Positions 34,352-43,206 of a stretch of 64,000 nt of DNA are shown here, one piece after another. Below the pieces are notes generated by a model that saw nothing but the letters and a program-made list of their open reading frames with translations, did not search any database and was not told where the DNA came from. This stretch comes from an uncultured Aquimarina sp. GTDB lineage: Bacteria; Bacteroidota; Bacteroidia; Flavobacteriales; Flavobacteriaceae. The stretch's first letter is position 1; each line of letters starts with the position of its first letter. The translations under genes and the position numbers were made by a program. The stretch is from NCBI RefSeq assembly GCF_947492405.1, contig NZ_CANLMP010000001.1, positions 186,001 through 250,000 on the forward strand. The letters are read 5' to 3'.

Positions 34352-35287
34352 TTGAAAGTACCTATTGAGCAAATAGAATTTAAAGACCAGGTATCAACGT
34401 TTGAAGTTGGTGCTATGTATAAAGGGCAACCTTTTAGCGGAACAGCTTATGGACATAATGTTTATGAACATTATTACGATTGGCATGATAAGGATGATGA
34501 TAACGTATATTATGAATGGAGTTACCAAAATGGCCGCGCACATGGAAGATGGTGTCAGCTTAAGCAAAACTCAGGAGAGATCATTTTTAATGGATTTTAT
34601 AAGGATGGTAACAAAATAGGGGTTCACGAAGAAATTAGACCACCGTTTAAAATGGTTACGGAATATATTGACGGTGAATTGATACAAAAAGAAATCAGGA
34701 ATGTAAAAGGAATGCTACTTCTTGAGTATAATAAAAAAAATAATATTGACCGTGAATACTATGATGATGGTACTTTATATAGAAATACCGTAGTCATAGA
34801 TGGCAGAATGTATGGATCTTTTTATTTAGGAGATGAACAGAACTGGTTAAGTAAGGAAATTGTAAAAGAAAAGGAATACGAGTATTCAGGAGCGCCTTAT
34901 CGCTATAATAGATTATATAACAAGCCACTGCTTTTTAGTAAAATACATAGTTTAGAAGCAAAGTTTCATCTGGTTACTCTAGATTCATTTTGTGAGTTTA
35001 TAATAGAAAACAATAAAAAAGAGGCAACACTCTATTTTAAAGAAATGATGGGGCACAATGACCTATGTATTCAAAACATAGGAGCATACTACGCCGGAGA
35101 ACTAAAAGACACTGATTTAATACCTGATTTAAAGGAATTAATTGCAAACAAAAAAAAGGAACCTAAACGTCTCATTCTAACTAACCGATTTGGTGAATTA
35201 GATAGAGGCTACAAAGAATTTCATAGAACATCAAAAGTTGCTAAAGAAGCTCTTAAAAAAATAAACAATGTTGTTAACGCAAAATAA
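34352..35287 (+). CDS. MORN-like repeat protein, unknown function
   Basis: About 311 residues. The first half has MORN/YwqK-type repeats (for example YQNGRAHGRWCQL, GEIIFNGFYKDGNKIGVHEE, YYDDGTLYRN), beta-hairpins that often bind membranes or other proteins. The second half (about 190-311) is helical and resembles HEAT-like repeats (LIPDLKELIANKKKEPK). No signal peptide is visible. The start codon is TTG at 34352; there is a stop only 15 bases upstream and no ATG until much later, so the N-terminus is not certain. A hairpin overlaps the stop codon. Confidence 0.65.
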   Translation: MKVPIEQIEFKDQVSTFEVGAMYKGQPFSGTAYGHNVYEHYYDWHDKDDDNVYYEWSYQNGRAHGRWCQLKQNSGEIIFNGFYKDGNKIGVHEEIRPPFKMVTEYIDGELIQKEIRNVKGMLLLEYNKKNNIDREYYDDGTLYRNTVVIDGRMYGSFYLGDEQNWLSKEIVKEKEYEYSGAPYRYNRLYNKPLLFSKIHSLEAKFHLVTLDSFCEFIIENNKKEATLYFKEMMGHNDLCIQNIGAYYAGELKDTDLIPDLKELIANKKKEPKRLILTNRFGELDRGYKEFHRTSKVAKEALKKINNVVNAK

Positions 35288-35312
35288 ACGCCCTTAAAAT
35301 GGTCGTTTATTT
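35282..35312 (+). terminator. hairpin overlapping the end of the MORN-like gene
   Basis: AAATAAACG (35282-35290) pairs perfectly with CGTTTATTT (35304-35312), and CC/GG continue the stem after a one-base bulge. The stop codon lies in the left arm. The T-run is short, so termination would be partial; a small gene starts 28 bases later. Confidence 0.55.
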
Positions 35313-35339
35313 GTGCCGCTAAATGTTATATACACCGAA

Positions 35340-35765
35340 ATGAAATTAACTAAAGAAATACTTAAACAAGACCCAGACATAGAAGATTCTTTTATTACGG
35401 AATTTATCTTTAATGATAAAAAAATTAAATTGAGGCTTGATCCCGATGATGTTTCCATTGATGACACCTTGATATTAGCAAATAATATGCTCGAAAACTT
35501 TGATGTTTATTTTAAAAATGCAGAAGATATTATCGTAAAGGACTTTCTGGATAATTACAATGAAAACTGGTCTGATAGTGAAAATGGTTTTCCTGAACTA
35601 AACGAACAAGGTTTTAGAGATAAATTAGAGTTAAGCGCAATTAATTTTTTATCAAAGGATAGTATTGATGTCTTTTTCAATGAAAGTGGAATGTTTGGAA
35701 ATCATTCTTTGATTGCTCAATCGTTTGATGGGGTAAATTTTGAAGATACAACCATGTATGGATAA
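35340..35765 (+). CDS. small protein, DUF2262-like
   Basis: About 141 residues counted from ATG 35340; an ATG at 35313 lies inside the preceding hairpin region and is less likely. No signal peptide. The second half (NENWSDSENGFPELNEQGFRDKLELSAINFL, then IDVFFNESGMFGNHSLIAQ) resembles DUF2262 proteins, which often occur as orphan small genes near toxin or immunity islands. The function is unknown. The similarity is from memory and not certain. Confidence 0.55.
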   Translation: MKLTKEILKQDPDIEDSFITEFIFNDKKIKLRLDPDDVSIDDTLILANNMLENFDVYFKNAEDIIVKDFLDNYNENWSDSENGFPELNEQGFRDKLELSAINFLSKDSIDVFFNESGMFGNHSLIAQSFDGVNFEDTTMYG

Positions 35766-35892
35766 AATATGCAGGTGATACAATGCTAATTAATAGTAAT
35801 TCAAATAATTCAATGAATGTATAAACTTAAAACAAAGCTCTGTGTTAAAATAAAAACTCAGAGAATGGTTTTATAAAATTTAAAATAGAATT

Positions 35893-36249
35893 ATGCTAAC
35901 AGATATCAATCCGAAATTACCAATGCGTGACAAAAATATTACCAGAGAATTTTATATTAATAAGCTAGGATTTAAAGAGTTTGGGAGTGCTGATTTTGAT
36001 GGTTATTTAATGATAGAAAAAGACCAAATTCAAATTCATTTCTTCGAATTTAAGGAGCTGGATCCTAAAGGGAATTATGGACAGGTTTATATTCGTACAG
36101 ACAATATTGAAGAGTTTTATAATTCATTGTTGGAAAAGCAGACTAAAATCCATCCAAATGGACCATTAGAAATTAAGCCTTGGGGGCAAAAGGAATTTTC
36201 CGTTCTGGACCCTGATAGTAACCTATTAACATTTGGACAAAGTATTTAG
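35893..36249 (+). CDS. VOC family protein (glyoxalase/bleomycin-resistance type)
   Basis: 118 residues with the VOC fold: INPKLPMRDKNITREFYINKLGF, QIQIHFFEFKEL with the His of the metal or ligand site, and KEFSVLDPDSNLLTFGQ with the conserved D-P-x-x-N end. Bleomycin-resistance-like members bind the drug without catalysis; others are isomerases or dioxygenases. No neighbour explains the substrate. Confidence 0.85.
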   Translation: MLTDINPKLPMRDKNITREFYINKLGFKEFGSADFDGYLMIEKDQIQIHFFEFKELDPKGNYGQVYIRTDNIEEFYNSLLEKQTKIHPNGPLEIKPWGQKEFSVLDPDSNLLTFGQSI

Positions 36250-36343
36250 AAAAACCGATCACGTACTACCCTTTGATAGCTGTTTTCATTCACATTCGCT
36301 ATCTTAGCATAACAATCAATCATATTCACATAAATCATTCATC

Positions 36344-38179
36344 ATGTCAAAAAAACGTAGCTGGAAATTTTGGACCTCAAGGACCATTCTCCTCATTTTA
36401 GTATTAGGACTATTGTGGTTAACCAACCTAATTTGGTTTAAACCTTTTAATATCAGTCATTTTTATGATAAAGTATTTGTAGAACTAGCTTTAGATAGCC
36501 CGGAACTTACCACAGCTATGGGTATTCCGGTGATCTATGATTGGTCTAAGGATGAACTGGATGATATTTCTGATACAAAACAATGGGAATCTTTCAATAA
36601 AATGAAAGAGGATTATGAAACCTTACAAAGTTATAATTTTGAGAATCAGTCAGAAAACAATCAATTAAACACTAAGATTTTAGGATTTTATCTGGAAGGG
36701 CTCATGGAAGGCGAACGTTTTTTCTATCACGATTATCCAGTAAATCAAATGGGTGGTATACAGAGCTCACTGCCAAGTCTTATGGAAAATTCGCATAAAC
36801 TTCGGGATAAAAGTGATGCAGAAGCATATATCACTCGTTTATCACTATTTGAAGTAAAGTTTAATCAATTAATCGATAACTTAAAAATAAGAGAAGGAAA
36901 AGGAGTCATTCCTCCTAAGTTTGTTATCGATCGGGTATTAGATGAGATGAATGGTTTCATTGAGAAGAAAAAATCAAATATTCTATATACTAATTTTGAA
37001 ACCAAAATTGACAAATTAGAGGAACTATCTCAAGAAGAAAAAGAAGTACTTAAAACACAAGTTGAAGAAGAAATAGAAACTACTGTTTTTGGTGCTTATA
37101 AGAAACTAATTACTTATTTCGAACAACTTAAAGGAAAGGCTACAACCGATGATGGCGTATGGAAATTGCCTGATGGAGAAGCTTTCTATCGCTATCAGCT
37201 AAAACAGCGTACCACAACAGATTTAGATCCTGAACAAGTACATCAAATAGGATTATCTGAAGTAGCAAGAATAAAAGCTGAAATGCAAGAAATTCTCACT
37301 TCAGAAGGATATGTCGATTCTACAAAGACCTTGGGAGCTATTATTCAGGAATTAAATAAAGAAGAACGTTTTCTTTTTCCTAATAATGACGAAGGCAGAC
37401 AAATGGTACTCGATGAATATGATCGCATACTATCCGAAATTAGTGCAGGTCTAGATGATGCTTTTGATATCAGACCAAAAGCAGGTTTGGAGGTAAAACG
37501 AGTTCCAGAATTTAAAGAAGAAGGATCGGCTGGAGCATATTATAACAGACCCGCTATGGATGGCTCACGAGGTGGAGTTTTTTATGCAAACCTGAGAAAT
37601 GTTCATGAATCCGTGAAATTTGGGATGAAAACATTAGCTTATCACGAAGGAGTGCCTGGACATCATTTTCAAATAGCGATTCAGTCAGAGCTCGAAGGAG
37701 TTCCGATTTTTAGAACCATTGGACTTTTTACCTCATATATAGAAGGTTGGGCATTATATTCTGAGCAGTTAGCTTGGGAGCTAGGGTTTTATGAAAATGA
37801 TCCTTTTGGAAATCTGGGAAGGTTACAGGCAGAAATGTTTAGAGCAGTACGTCTTGTTGTAGATACAGGAATTCACCATAAAAAATGGACAAGAGAACAG
37901 GCGATTGATTATATGGTACAAAATACCGGAATGACTACTAGCGAAGTAACTACAGAAATAGAACGGTATATCGTTTGGCCAGGACAAGCCTGTGCCTATA
38001 AGATAGGGATGCTTAAAATATTAGAACTTAGAGAAAAAGCGAAACAAAAGCTTGGTGATCGTTTTGATTTAAGGGATTTTCATAATGCGGTACTAAAAAA
38101 CGGAGCCGTTCCTTTGGATATTTTGGAAGAGATTATAGACGCTTATGTTGATCAAACTTTGAAAAGCAGCGAAAGTTAA
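36344..38179 (+). CDS. DUF885 family metallopeptidase-like protein
   Basis: 611 residues. An N-terminal hydrophobic helix (about 12-32) acts as a signal anchor. The central part has YHEGVPGHHFQIA (H434, E435, H440, H441), the zinc-binding H-E-x-x-x-x-H type motif of DUF885 proteins, with EGWALYSEQLAWELG as the downstream Glu-containing helix. It is probably an extracytoplasmic, envelope-bound metallopeptidase. A GNAT gene follows after six bases, so the two may be co-transcribed. Confidence 0.88.
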   Translation: MSKKRSWKFWTSRTILLILVLGLLWLTNLIWFKPFNISHFYDKVFVELALDSPELTTAMGIPVIYDWSKDELDDISDTKQWESFNKMKEDYETLQSYNFENQSENNQLNTKILGFYLEGLMEGERFFYHDYPVNQMGGIQSSLPSLMENSHKLRDKSDAEAYITRLSLFEVKFNQLIDNLKIREGKGVIPPKFVIDRVLDEMNGFIEKKKSNILYTNFETKIDKLEELSQEEKEVLKTQVEEEIETTVFGAYKKLITYFEQLKGKATTDDGVWKLPDGEAFYRYQLKQRTTTDLDPEQVHQIGLSEVARIKAEMQEILTSEGYVDSTKTLGAIIQELNKEERFLFPNNDEGRQMVLDEYDRILSEISAGLDDAFDIRPKAGLEVKRVPEFKEEGSAGAYYNRPAMDGSRGGVFYANLRNVHESVKFGMKTLAYHEGVPGHHFQIAIQSELEGVPIFRTIGLFTSYIEGWALYSEQLAWELGFYENDPFGNLGRLQAEMFRAVRLVVDTGIHHKKWTREQAIDYMVQNTGMTTSEVTTEIERYIVWPGQACAYKIGMLKILELREKAKQKLGDRFDLRDFHNAVLKNGAVPLDILEEIIDAYVDQTLKSSES

Positions 38180-38185
38180 TACAAT

Positions 38186-38629
38186 ATGAAATACAATATC
38201 GATAAGGTTGATAAAACTGAATATCCAGAGATTGTAGAAGTTTGGGAAGCTTCAGTCAGGGCTACTCATCATTTTTTAAAGGAGGAAGATATAGCATATT
38301 TTAAACCGTTAATTTTAAACCAATATTTAGATGCTGTAGAGTTACGATGCATCAGAAATGAACACAAAGATATTGTTGGTTTTTTAGGGGTAGCGGAACA
38401 GAATTTGGAGATGCTTTTTATTCATCCCGAATATCGAGGAAAGCGTATAGGCAAAACACTATTGCAATATTCGATTAATGAACTCGATATAACTAAAGTA
38501 GATGTAAATGACCAGAATGAACAGGCAGTTGGATTTTATGAGCATTCTGGATTTAAAACTATCAGTCGTTCTGAATTAGATGCTTCGGGAAAACCGTATC
38601 CAATTTTGCATATGGAATTGCAGAAATAG
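38186..38629 (+). CDS. GNAT family N-acetyltransferase
   Basis: 147 residues with the acetyl-CoA binding signature MLFIHPEYRGKRIGKTLLQYSI (motif A, R/Q-x-x-G-x-G/A) and a C-terminal VNDQNEQAVGFYEHSGFK. It resembles the YjaB/PanZ-like small acetyltransferases. The acceptor is unknown. It is close behind the DUF885 gene and 9 bases before an NTF2-like gene. Confidence 0.9.
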   Translation: MKYNIDKVDKTEYPEIVEVWEASVRATHHFLKEEDIAYFKPLILNQYLDAVELRCIRNEHKDIVGFLGVAEQNLEMLFIHPEYRGKRIGKTLLQYSINELDITKVDVNDQNEQAVGFYEHSGFKTISRSELDASGKPYPILHMELQK

Positions 38630-38638
38630 AAGAGAAAT

Positions 38639-39016
38639 ATGAACCAACAAGAAAATAAAAAGAATGCCATTGCTTTTTATAAAATGGCTTATGAAGGTAA
38701 TCCAAAAGAAGCAGTGAAAAAATATCTTGGCAATCAATACATTCAACACAATCCGGACGTTGCAGATGGTACCGAAGGGTTTATTGCTTACTTTGACAGG
38801 ATGCAAAAAGAGTATCCGGATAAGTCTATTAAGTTTGTGAGATGTATTGCTGAAGGCAATTTGGTGGCACTTCATACCCATCAAACCTGGCCTGGTAATG
38901 ACGAATATGTTACGATGGATTTTTTTCGGTTTGATGAGCATGGAAAAATATGTGAACATTGGGATTCCATTCAGCAGATTCCAAAAAAATCAGCAAACCC
39001 TAATACCATGTATTAA
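38639..39016 (+). CDS. NTF2-like/SnoaL-like protein
   Basis: 125 residues with the alpha+beta cone pattern: KNAIAFYKMAYEGNPKEAVKKYLGNQYIQHNPDVADG, VALHTHQTWPG, and DFFRFDEHGKICEHWDSIQ, the typical last strand of the SnoaL/ester-cyclase group. His residues in QHNP and EHWD match the usual pocket. The activity is not predictable. Confidence 0.85.
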   Translation: MNQQENKKNAIAFYKMAYEGNPKEAVKKYLGNQYIQHNPDVADGTEGFIAYFDRMQKEYPDKSIKFVRCIAEGNLVALHTHQTWPGNDEYVTMDFFRFDEHGKICEHWDSIQQIPKKSANPNTMY

Positions 39017-39103
39017 GAAGAAAGCGTGGAACCATAGGTTGTTTGAACTTTATTATGTTCCATAAAATACCATAATCTCATTTACTAATTAACAAGAATA
39101 TAG

Positions 39104-39838
39104 ATGCAATATCTAACGTTTTCTGATTTAGATGCACACCTTTTGGAACAATACAGAAACGCGATAAACTTTGCATTCCCAGAAGTTATTTTAAATTCTC
39201 AAACCACCAAAAAATATTGGAGTAGGCTGGAGGAGTACTTTCCCAATACCCAACTTTTTATGATAAGAGAGGATAATAAGCTCATTGGCTTTATGAATAT
39301 AGTGCCTATTTTTTGGGACCAACCTTTTACGGAATTACCTGAAGAAGGATGGGATTGGCTTGTTAAAAAAGGAATTAGTGATTTTGAAAGCGGTATACAA
39401 CCAAATAGTTTAGGTGGTTTGCAGATTGTTGTTACTCAAGAGTTTCAAGGGCAGGGATTTAGTAAATTATTAATAGCAAGAGCTAAAAAAGTCAAGGAAG
39501 ATTTGGGGCATAAGAATTTTATAATCCCTATAAGACCAATTCTAAAATATAAATTTCCTGAGATGAAGATGAAGAATTATATGAGCTTACAAGAGAACGG
39601 TAAGATTATGGATCCTTGGATCCGAACTCATTTAGAGAGTGGAGCAAAGATTATTAAAGTATGTGAAAAGTCTATGAATGTTATTGGTGATATTCATTTC
39701 TGGGAAAACTTACTAGATATAAAAATAATAAAATCGGGGACTTATATGGTTGATGGAGCTTTGAATCTGATAAAAATAGATGTGAAAAACAATTTTGGAG
39801 AATATAAGGAAGAAAATATTTGGATTTATTATGCTTAG
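39104..39838 (+). CDS. GNAT-like acetyltransferase family protein
   Basis: 244 residues. The middle contains GLQIVVTQEFQGQGFSKLLIARAKK, which matches motif A of GNAT proteins (Q-x-x-G-x-G/A). The region before it (NTQLFMIREDNKLIGFMNIVP) is the preceding strand pair. The C-terminal third is longer than in ordinary GNATs and has no known domain. It is followed by a strong two-way terminator shared with a convergent T9SS gene. Confidence 0.78.
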   Translation: MQYLTFSDLDAHLLEQYRNAINFAFPEVILNSQTTKKYWSRLEEYFPNTQLFMIREDNKLIGFMNIVPIFWDQPFTELPEEGWDWLVKKGISDFESGIQPNSLGGLQIVVTQEFQGQGFSKLLIARAKKVKEDLGHKNFIIPIRPILKYKFPEMKMKNYMSLQENGKIMDPWIRTHLESGAKIIKVCEKSMNVIGDIHFWENLLDIKIIKSGTYMVDGALNLIKIDVKNNFGEYKEENIWIYYA

Positions 39839-39867
39839 ATTTATTTTAATACTAAAACTTAGAATTT

Positions 39868-39903
39868 AAAAAGAGCATTATCAACAATGATAATGCTCTT
39901 TTT
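39868..39903. terminator. bidirectional terminator between convergent genes
   Basis: A perfect 16-bp stem (39868-39883 with 39888-39903) with an ACAA loop; the arms begin AAAAA and end TTTTT, so it works on both strands, for the GNAT gene (+) and the lamin-tail gene (-). Confidence 0.92.
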
Positions 39904-39922
39904 AATTAGTATAATTTAAAGC

Positions 39923-41986
39923 TTATTTGATCACTAATTTCTTAGTAACCGATGTGCCATTTTGATCTAATTTCACGATATAAATACCAGTATTTAGGTC
40001 TGATACATTTAAACGAGTATCGTTTAAAGTTTTAGAAATAACTTGTTTCCCTAACATATCAAAAATGCTAACACTAACAGTAGTGTTAGATTTTGTAGTA
40101 ATATTTACAAAACCTGTATTTGTAGGGTTAGGAGATATAGCGAAGTTATTTGTAGGTTCATCAAACGAATCAACAGATAGTGTACTTGCATTATCATTAG
40201 CAGCGCCAGGAGTACCTAGATCACCACTACCAAATGCTGTAATAGCTTCGGCCCAATTAGCACCATCATCGTTAGCAGTACTATTTAAATCGTTAATGGA
40301 TAATTCCATACTCGCTCCTGTAGGATCAGGAAACGTAGCTCCATTATCCCAGATAACCTGATCTATAATTGTAGAACTACATTCTATAATAAGCCCATCT
40401 GTAGAATTTCCTAGAGAAATTACATCATAAGTATAATCCGGTGTAATTCCCCCATTTGGAGTTGCTTCATTAGCTAACAACACATATCCCATTGCTGGAA
40501 CAACTACTGATGATGCTATCACATGTATTTCTGTGGTAGAAGTTTCATCTTTAATGATCCAACTTTGTATATCAATTGGACTTCCTGTAGTATTATATAG
40601 CTCAAAATATTCTCCATTAGGATCATTTCCAGCAGCTGATGGGTTTTGCATCACTTCTGTAATGATAATATCACCAACGTTTGCACATGTCGCAACTGGA
40701 GATACTGTGCCACTTAATCCAATGGTTTCATCCATTGCTACGCCAGTTGAAGATACTATAATGTCTCCTGTATATGAATTAGCAGTAAGACCAGATACCA
40801 TTCTTACGAAAATTTCAGTACTATTTACAGTTCCCGTAGTTGGCGTAATAGAAACAGAAGATCCAAAACCAGTTCCTGTAGTTAGCGAAACTTCAAAATT
40901 CATTGGTGCAGTTACAGTAATGTCATTAGTAAGGAATAAACCTTCTACGTTAAAACTGTCTTCAGCAGAAGGACCTGCTCCTTCAAAATATGAAAAATCA
41001 CCAATAAATCCAGTAATTGTAAATTGAGGATCAGCTGGAGAAACAGTTCCGCTTAATGCCACAGTTTGATCAGCGGCTCCTGTAGATGATGCAGTAGCAT
41101 CTCCCATATAAGAATTAGATGTTAAACCAGCCGCTAAACGTACAAAAATTGTAGTAGTTGCGATTGTTCCCATATTAGGAGTAATTGCAACGGAAGATCC
41201 AAAACCAGTTCCTGTAGTTAGTGAAACTTCAAAATTCATTGGAGCAGTTACTGTAAGATCTGCGGTTAAGTTTAAAGCAGAAACTGTAAATGTACCCTCA
41301 TTAGAAGGGCCATTTGCTTCAAAATAATTTAACCCTGAAACTGCACCACCAACATTTATTGAAGGTGTTGTAGACACAGTAGTTGTATATGTTCCGATAC
41401 CACCGATAAGTGTTTCAAATGTATCTGTGCCGCCTTGACAAGTTCCAAGATTGTTTAAAGTTCTTACTCCAGGTATCGTCCAGTTTACTTCTATAAAGCC
41501 AGCATCAGGCCCTGTTCCATCAACTCGTTTAGCATAAGAATCCGCATATTCCCAAGTAGCACCAGTTCCATCCGTACCATCTACACCGTATTGATCTACC
41601 GTTGCACCAGAACTATTTAATATAATTCTAACTCTATCATCCCCATTAAGGTTTATAGTATTAGAGGTAATAATATTAGCAGTAGCCAATGAGGGGAATT
41701 CTGAAGTAATACTAGTTGCGCTTCCCGTAGTAGTGATATAAACAAACCCGTCTGTTACTGTTCCAAGTCCAGAAAGATCCTGAGTGTTTCCCCAAGTTGT
41801 ACCAGCATTAATTTGATTTTCTAAAGAGTATAAAGAAAAATCAACCATTCCGTCAGCATAAATCTCTAACAATTTCGGATTTCCTCCAGAACAATCTCCA
41901 TCCACAATAGCAGTTATTATGGGATTTTGACCATAAGAAGCTAAAGAGAGTGTAATAGTAAAAAGTAAAAAATAAAGTTTTTTCAT
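39923..41986 (-). CDS. secreted lamin-tail-domain protein with T9SS sorting domain
   Basis: 687 residues with a signal peptide ending near ASYGQ. The N-terminal part resembles a lamin-tail-like beta domain (LLEIYADGMVDFSLYSLEN). Two tandem repeats of about 112 residues follow (both with APMNFEVSLTTGTGFGSSV), then a second lamin-tail domain (IIITEVMQNPSAAGNDPNGE... YVLLANEATP). The last 75 residues are a T9SS type A domain (ISPNPTNTGF ... VTKKLVIK). It is exported to the surface or medium; lamin-tail domains in such proteins often accompany nucleases, but no catalytic domain is seen here. The repeats are near-identical even at DNA level over about 65 bases. Confidence 0.88.
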   Translation of the reverse strand: MKKLYFLLFTITLSLASYGQNPIITAIVDGDCSGGNPKLLEIYADGMVDFSLYSLENQINAGTTWGNTQDLSGLGTVTDGFVYITTTGSATSITSEFPSLATANIITSNTINLNGDDRVRIILNSSGATVDQYGVDGTDGTGATWEYADSYAKRVDGTGPDAGFIEVNWTIPGVRTLNNLGTCQGGTDTFETLIGGIGTYTTTVSTTPSINVGGAVSGLNYFEANGPSNEGTFTVSALNLTADLTVTAPMNFEVSLTTGTGFGSSVAITPNMGTIATTTIFVRLAAGLTSNSYMGDATASSTGAADQTVALSGTVSPADPQFTITGFIGDFSYFEGAGPSAEDSFNVEGLFLTNDITVTAPMNFEVSLTTGTGFGSSVSITPTTGTVNSTEIFVRMVSGLTANSYTGDIIVSSTGVAMDETIGLSGTVSPVATCANVGDIIITEVMQNPSAAGNDPNGEYFELYNTTGSPIDIQSWIIKDETSTTEIHVIASSVVVPAMGYVLLANEATPNGGITPDYTYDVISLGNSTDGLIIECSSTIIDQVIWDNGATFPDPTGASMELSINDLNSTANDDGANWAEAITAFGSGDLGTPGAANDNASTLSVDSFDEPTNNFAISPNPTNTGFVNITTKSNTTVSVSIFDMLGKQVISKTLNDTRLNVSDLNTGIYIVKLDQNGTSVTKKLVIK

Positions 41987-42433
41987 AATAGTAATTATAA
42001 TTGAGTGAAAATTGAGCGTTAAATATACGAAGAAATAAGAAGGGTAAAACCATAGTTTTTAGTAATTTATCAACCTTAATTATTACGTAACAATAATTTT
42101 ACTTTTGTAAGTTAAAGTTAATAATTTATTCAGAAGAAACATCGATTGCTAAGGAAACACCTTAAAAATAATTAATTGACTTAATTGATGTAAAAAGGCA
42201 TTAAAATTATTCTTAGAAACCACCAATTGGTATTCCATTAATATCTTGAACTGAAATAATGAATTCATTGATAAACTTTAGACTGCTAATGGTATTAACT
42301 GATGTAATGGGGGCAGGTTCTGTAGTGTCATCAATTTAAAAATAACCATCAAAAGGTGTAAAGACACATTTTAAGTGTCTAATTTTTAATACTATATTTT
42401 TATTGGTAATAATAAAGACACCAAATTATCGTA
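41987..42433. other. gene-free stretch between T9SS lamin-tail gene and rsmE
   Basis: About 450 bases without a complete gene. It holds the 5' leader of the lamin-tail gene, a 40-codon orphan reading frame on the minus strand (42213-42335), and a small hairpin AGACAC (42362-42367) / GTGTCT (42375-42380) downstream of rsmE. No clear -7 box was found. Confidence 0.6.
42213..42335 (-). pseudogene. possible coding remnant
   Basis: Read on the minus strand this stretch gives 40 sense codons ending in TAA, with protein-like composition (for example TEPAPITSVNTISSLKF, then SVQDINGIPIGGF). A TAA lies immediately upstream in the same frame and there is no start codon, so it cannot be a complete gene. 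It may be the 3' remnant of a decayed surface protein gene. It could also be chance. Confidence 0.25.
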
Positions 42434-43138
42434 TTACGAATTTAGAAAAGCAACGCTATGTGCAGCAACAATAGCAGCAGTTTCCGTTCTAAGTCTGGTT
42501 TCTCCTAGAGTGACTGGTTTATATCCTACCTTTATTGCTTTTTCAATTTCTTTAGCAGAAAAATCACCTTCAGGACCGATTAATATGGTGCTGCTGTTTT
42601 TTATAGTCAATATATCTTTTAGAGATTGCTTTTTAGTTTCTTCGCAATGGGCAATGAGTAGTTGATCTGTATTTTCTTTCTGTATAAACTCGGAAAATGA
42701 AATAGCAGGGTTCAGTTTAGGTAAATAACATTGTAAAGACTGTTTCATAGCACTCTGTAAAATACGTTCAAAACGTTCTGTTTTTATAACTTTTCTCTCA
42801 CTATGATCGCAAATGATTGGTGTGATTTCATCAATTCCGATTTCAGTGGCTTTTTCTAAAAACCATTCGTATCGATCATTCATTTTAGTTGGAGCAACTG
42901 CTAGATGTAATCTATATTTTTTAGGAGTTTGGAGTTCTTTATGTTTTAACTGTATAATGCATTTATTAGGGCTAGAAAATGTTATTACCCCTTTACAAAG
43001 TAATCCCAAGCCATTTGTGATCTGAAGCATGTCACCTTCTTTTTTTCGTAATACTTTAGAAATATGTTTACTTTCTTCTCTAGAGAATTCAAATTCTTTA
43101 GTAGCTTCTGTAATATCTTTGCTATAGAATAATTGCAT
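42434..43138 (-). CDS. rsmE: 16S rRNA (uracil1498-N3)-methyltransferase
   Basis: 234 residues. An N-terminal PUA-like domain (HISKVLRKKEGDMLQITNG) and a C-terminal SPOUT domain with LIGPEGDFSAKEIE and TLGETRLRTETAAIVA, the two knot motifs specific for RsmE. It methylates U1498 of 16S rRNA in the assembled 30S subunit. Length and order match the family. It follows tsaD on the same strand after 68 bases. Confidence 0.95.
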   Translation of the reverse strand: MQLFYSKDITEATKEFEFSREESKHISKVLRKKEGDMLQITNGLGLLCKGVITFSSPNKCIIQLKHKELQTPKKYRLHLAVAPTKMNDRYEWFLEKATEIGIDEITPIICDHSERKVIKTERFERILQSAMKQSLQCYLPKLNPAISFSEFIQKENTDQLLIAHCEETKKQSLKDILTIKNSSTILIGPEGDFSAKEIEKAIKVGYKPVTLGETRLRTETAAIVAAHSVAFLNS

Positions 43139-43206
43139 GTTTTAATTTCTGATTTCTCATTTATAACAATCCAAGGCTATAATAATTGAATAATCTAACA
43201 ATTTAT

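Noticed and set aside
34279..35339. Integron-like gene cassettes with attC sites
   Set aside because: The gaps contain short GTTA-type pieces and a hairpin, but no pair of inverted core sites as in attC, and there is no integrase gene.
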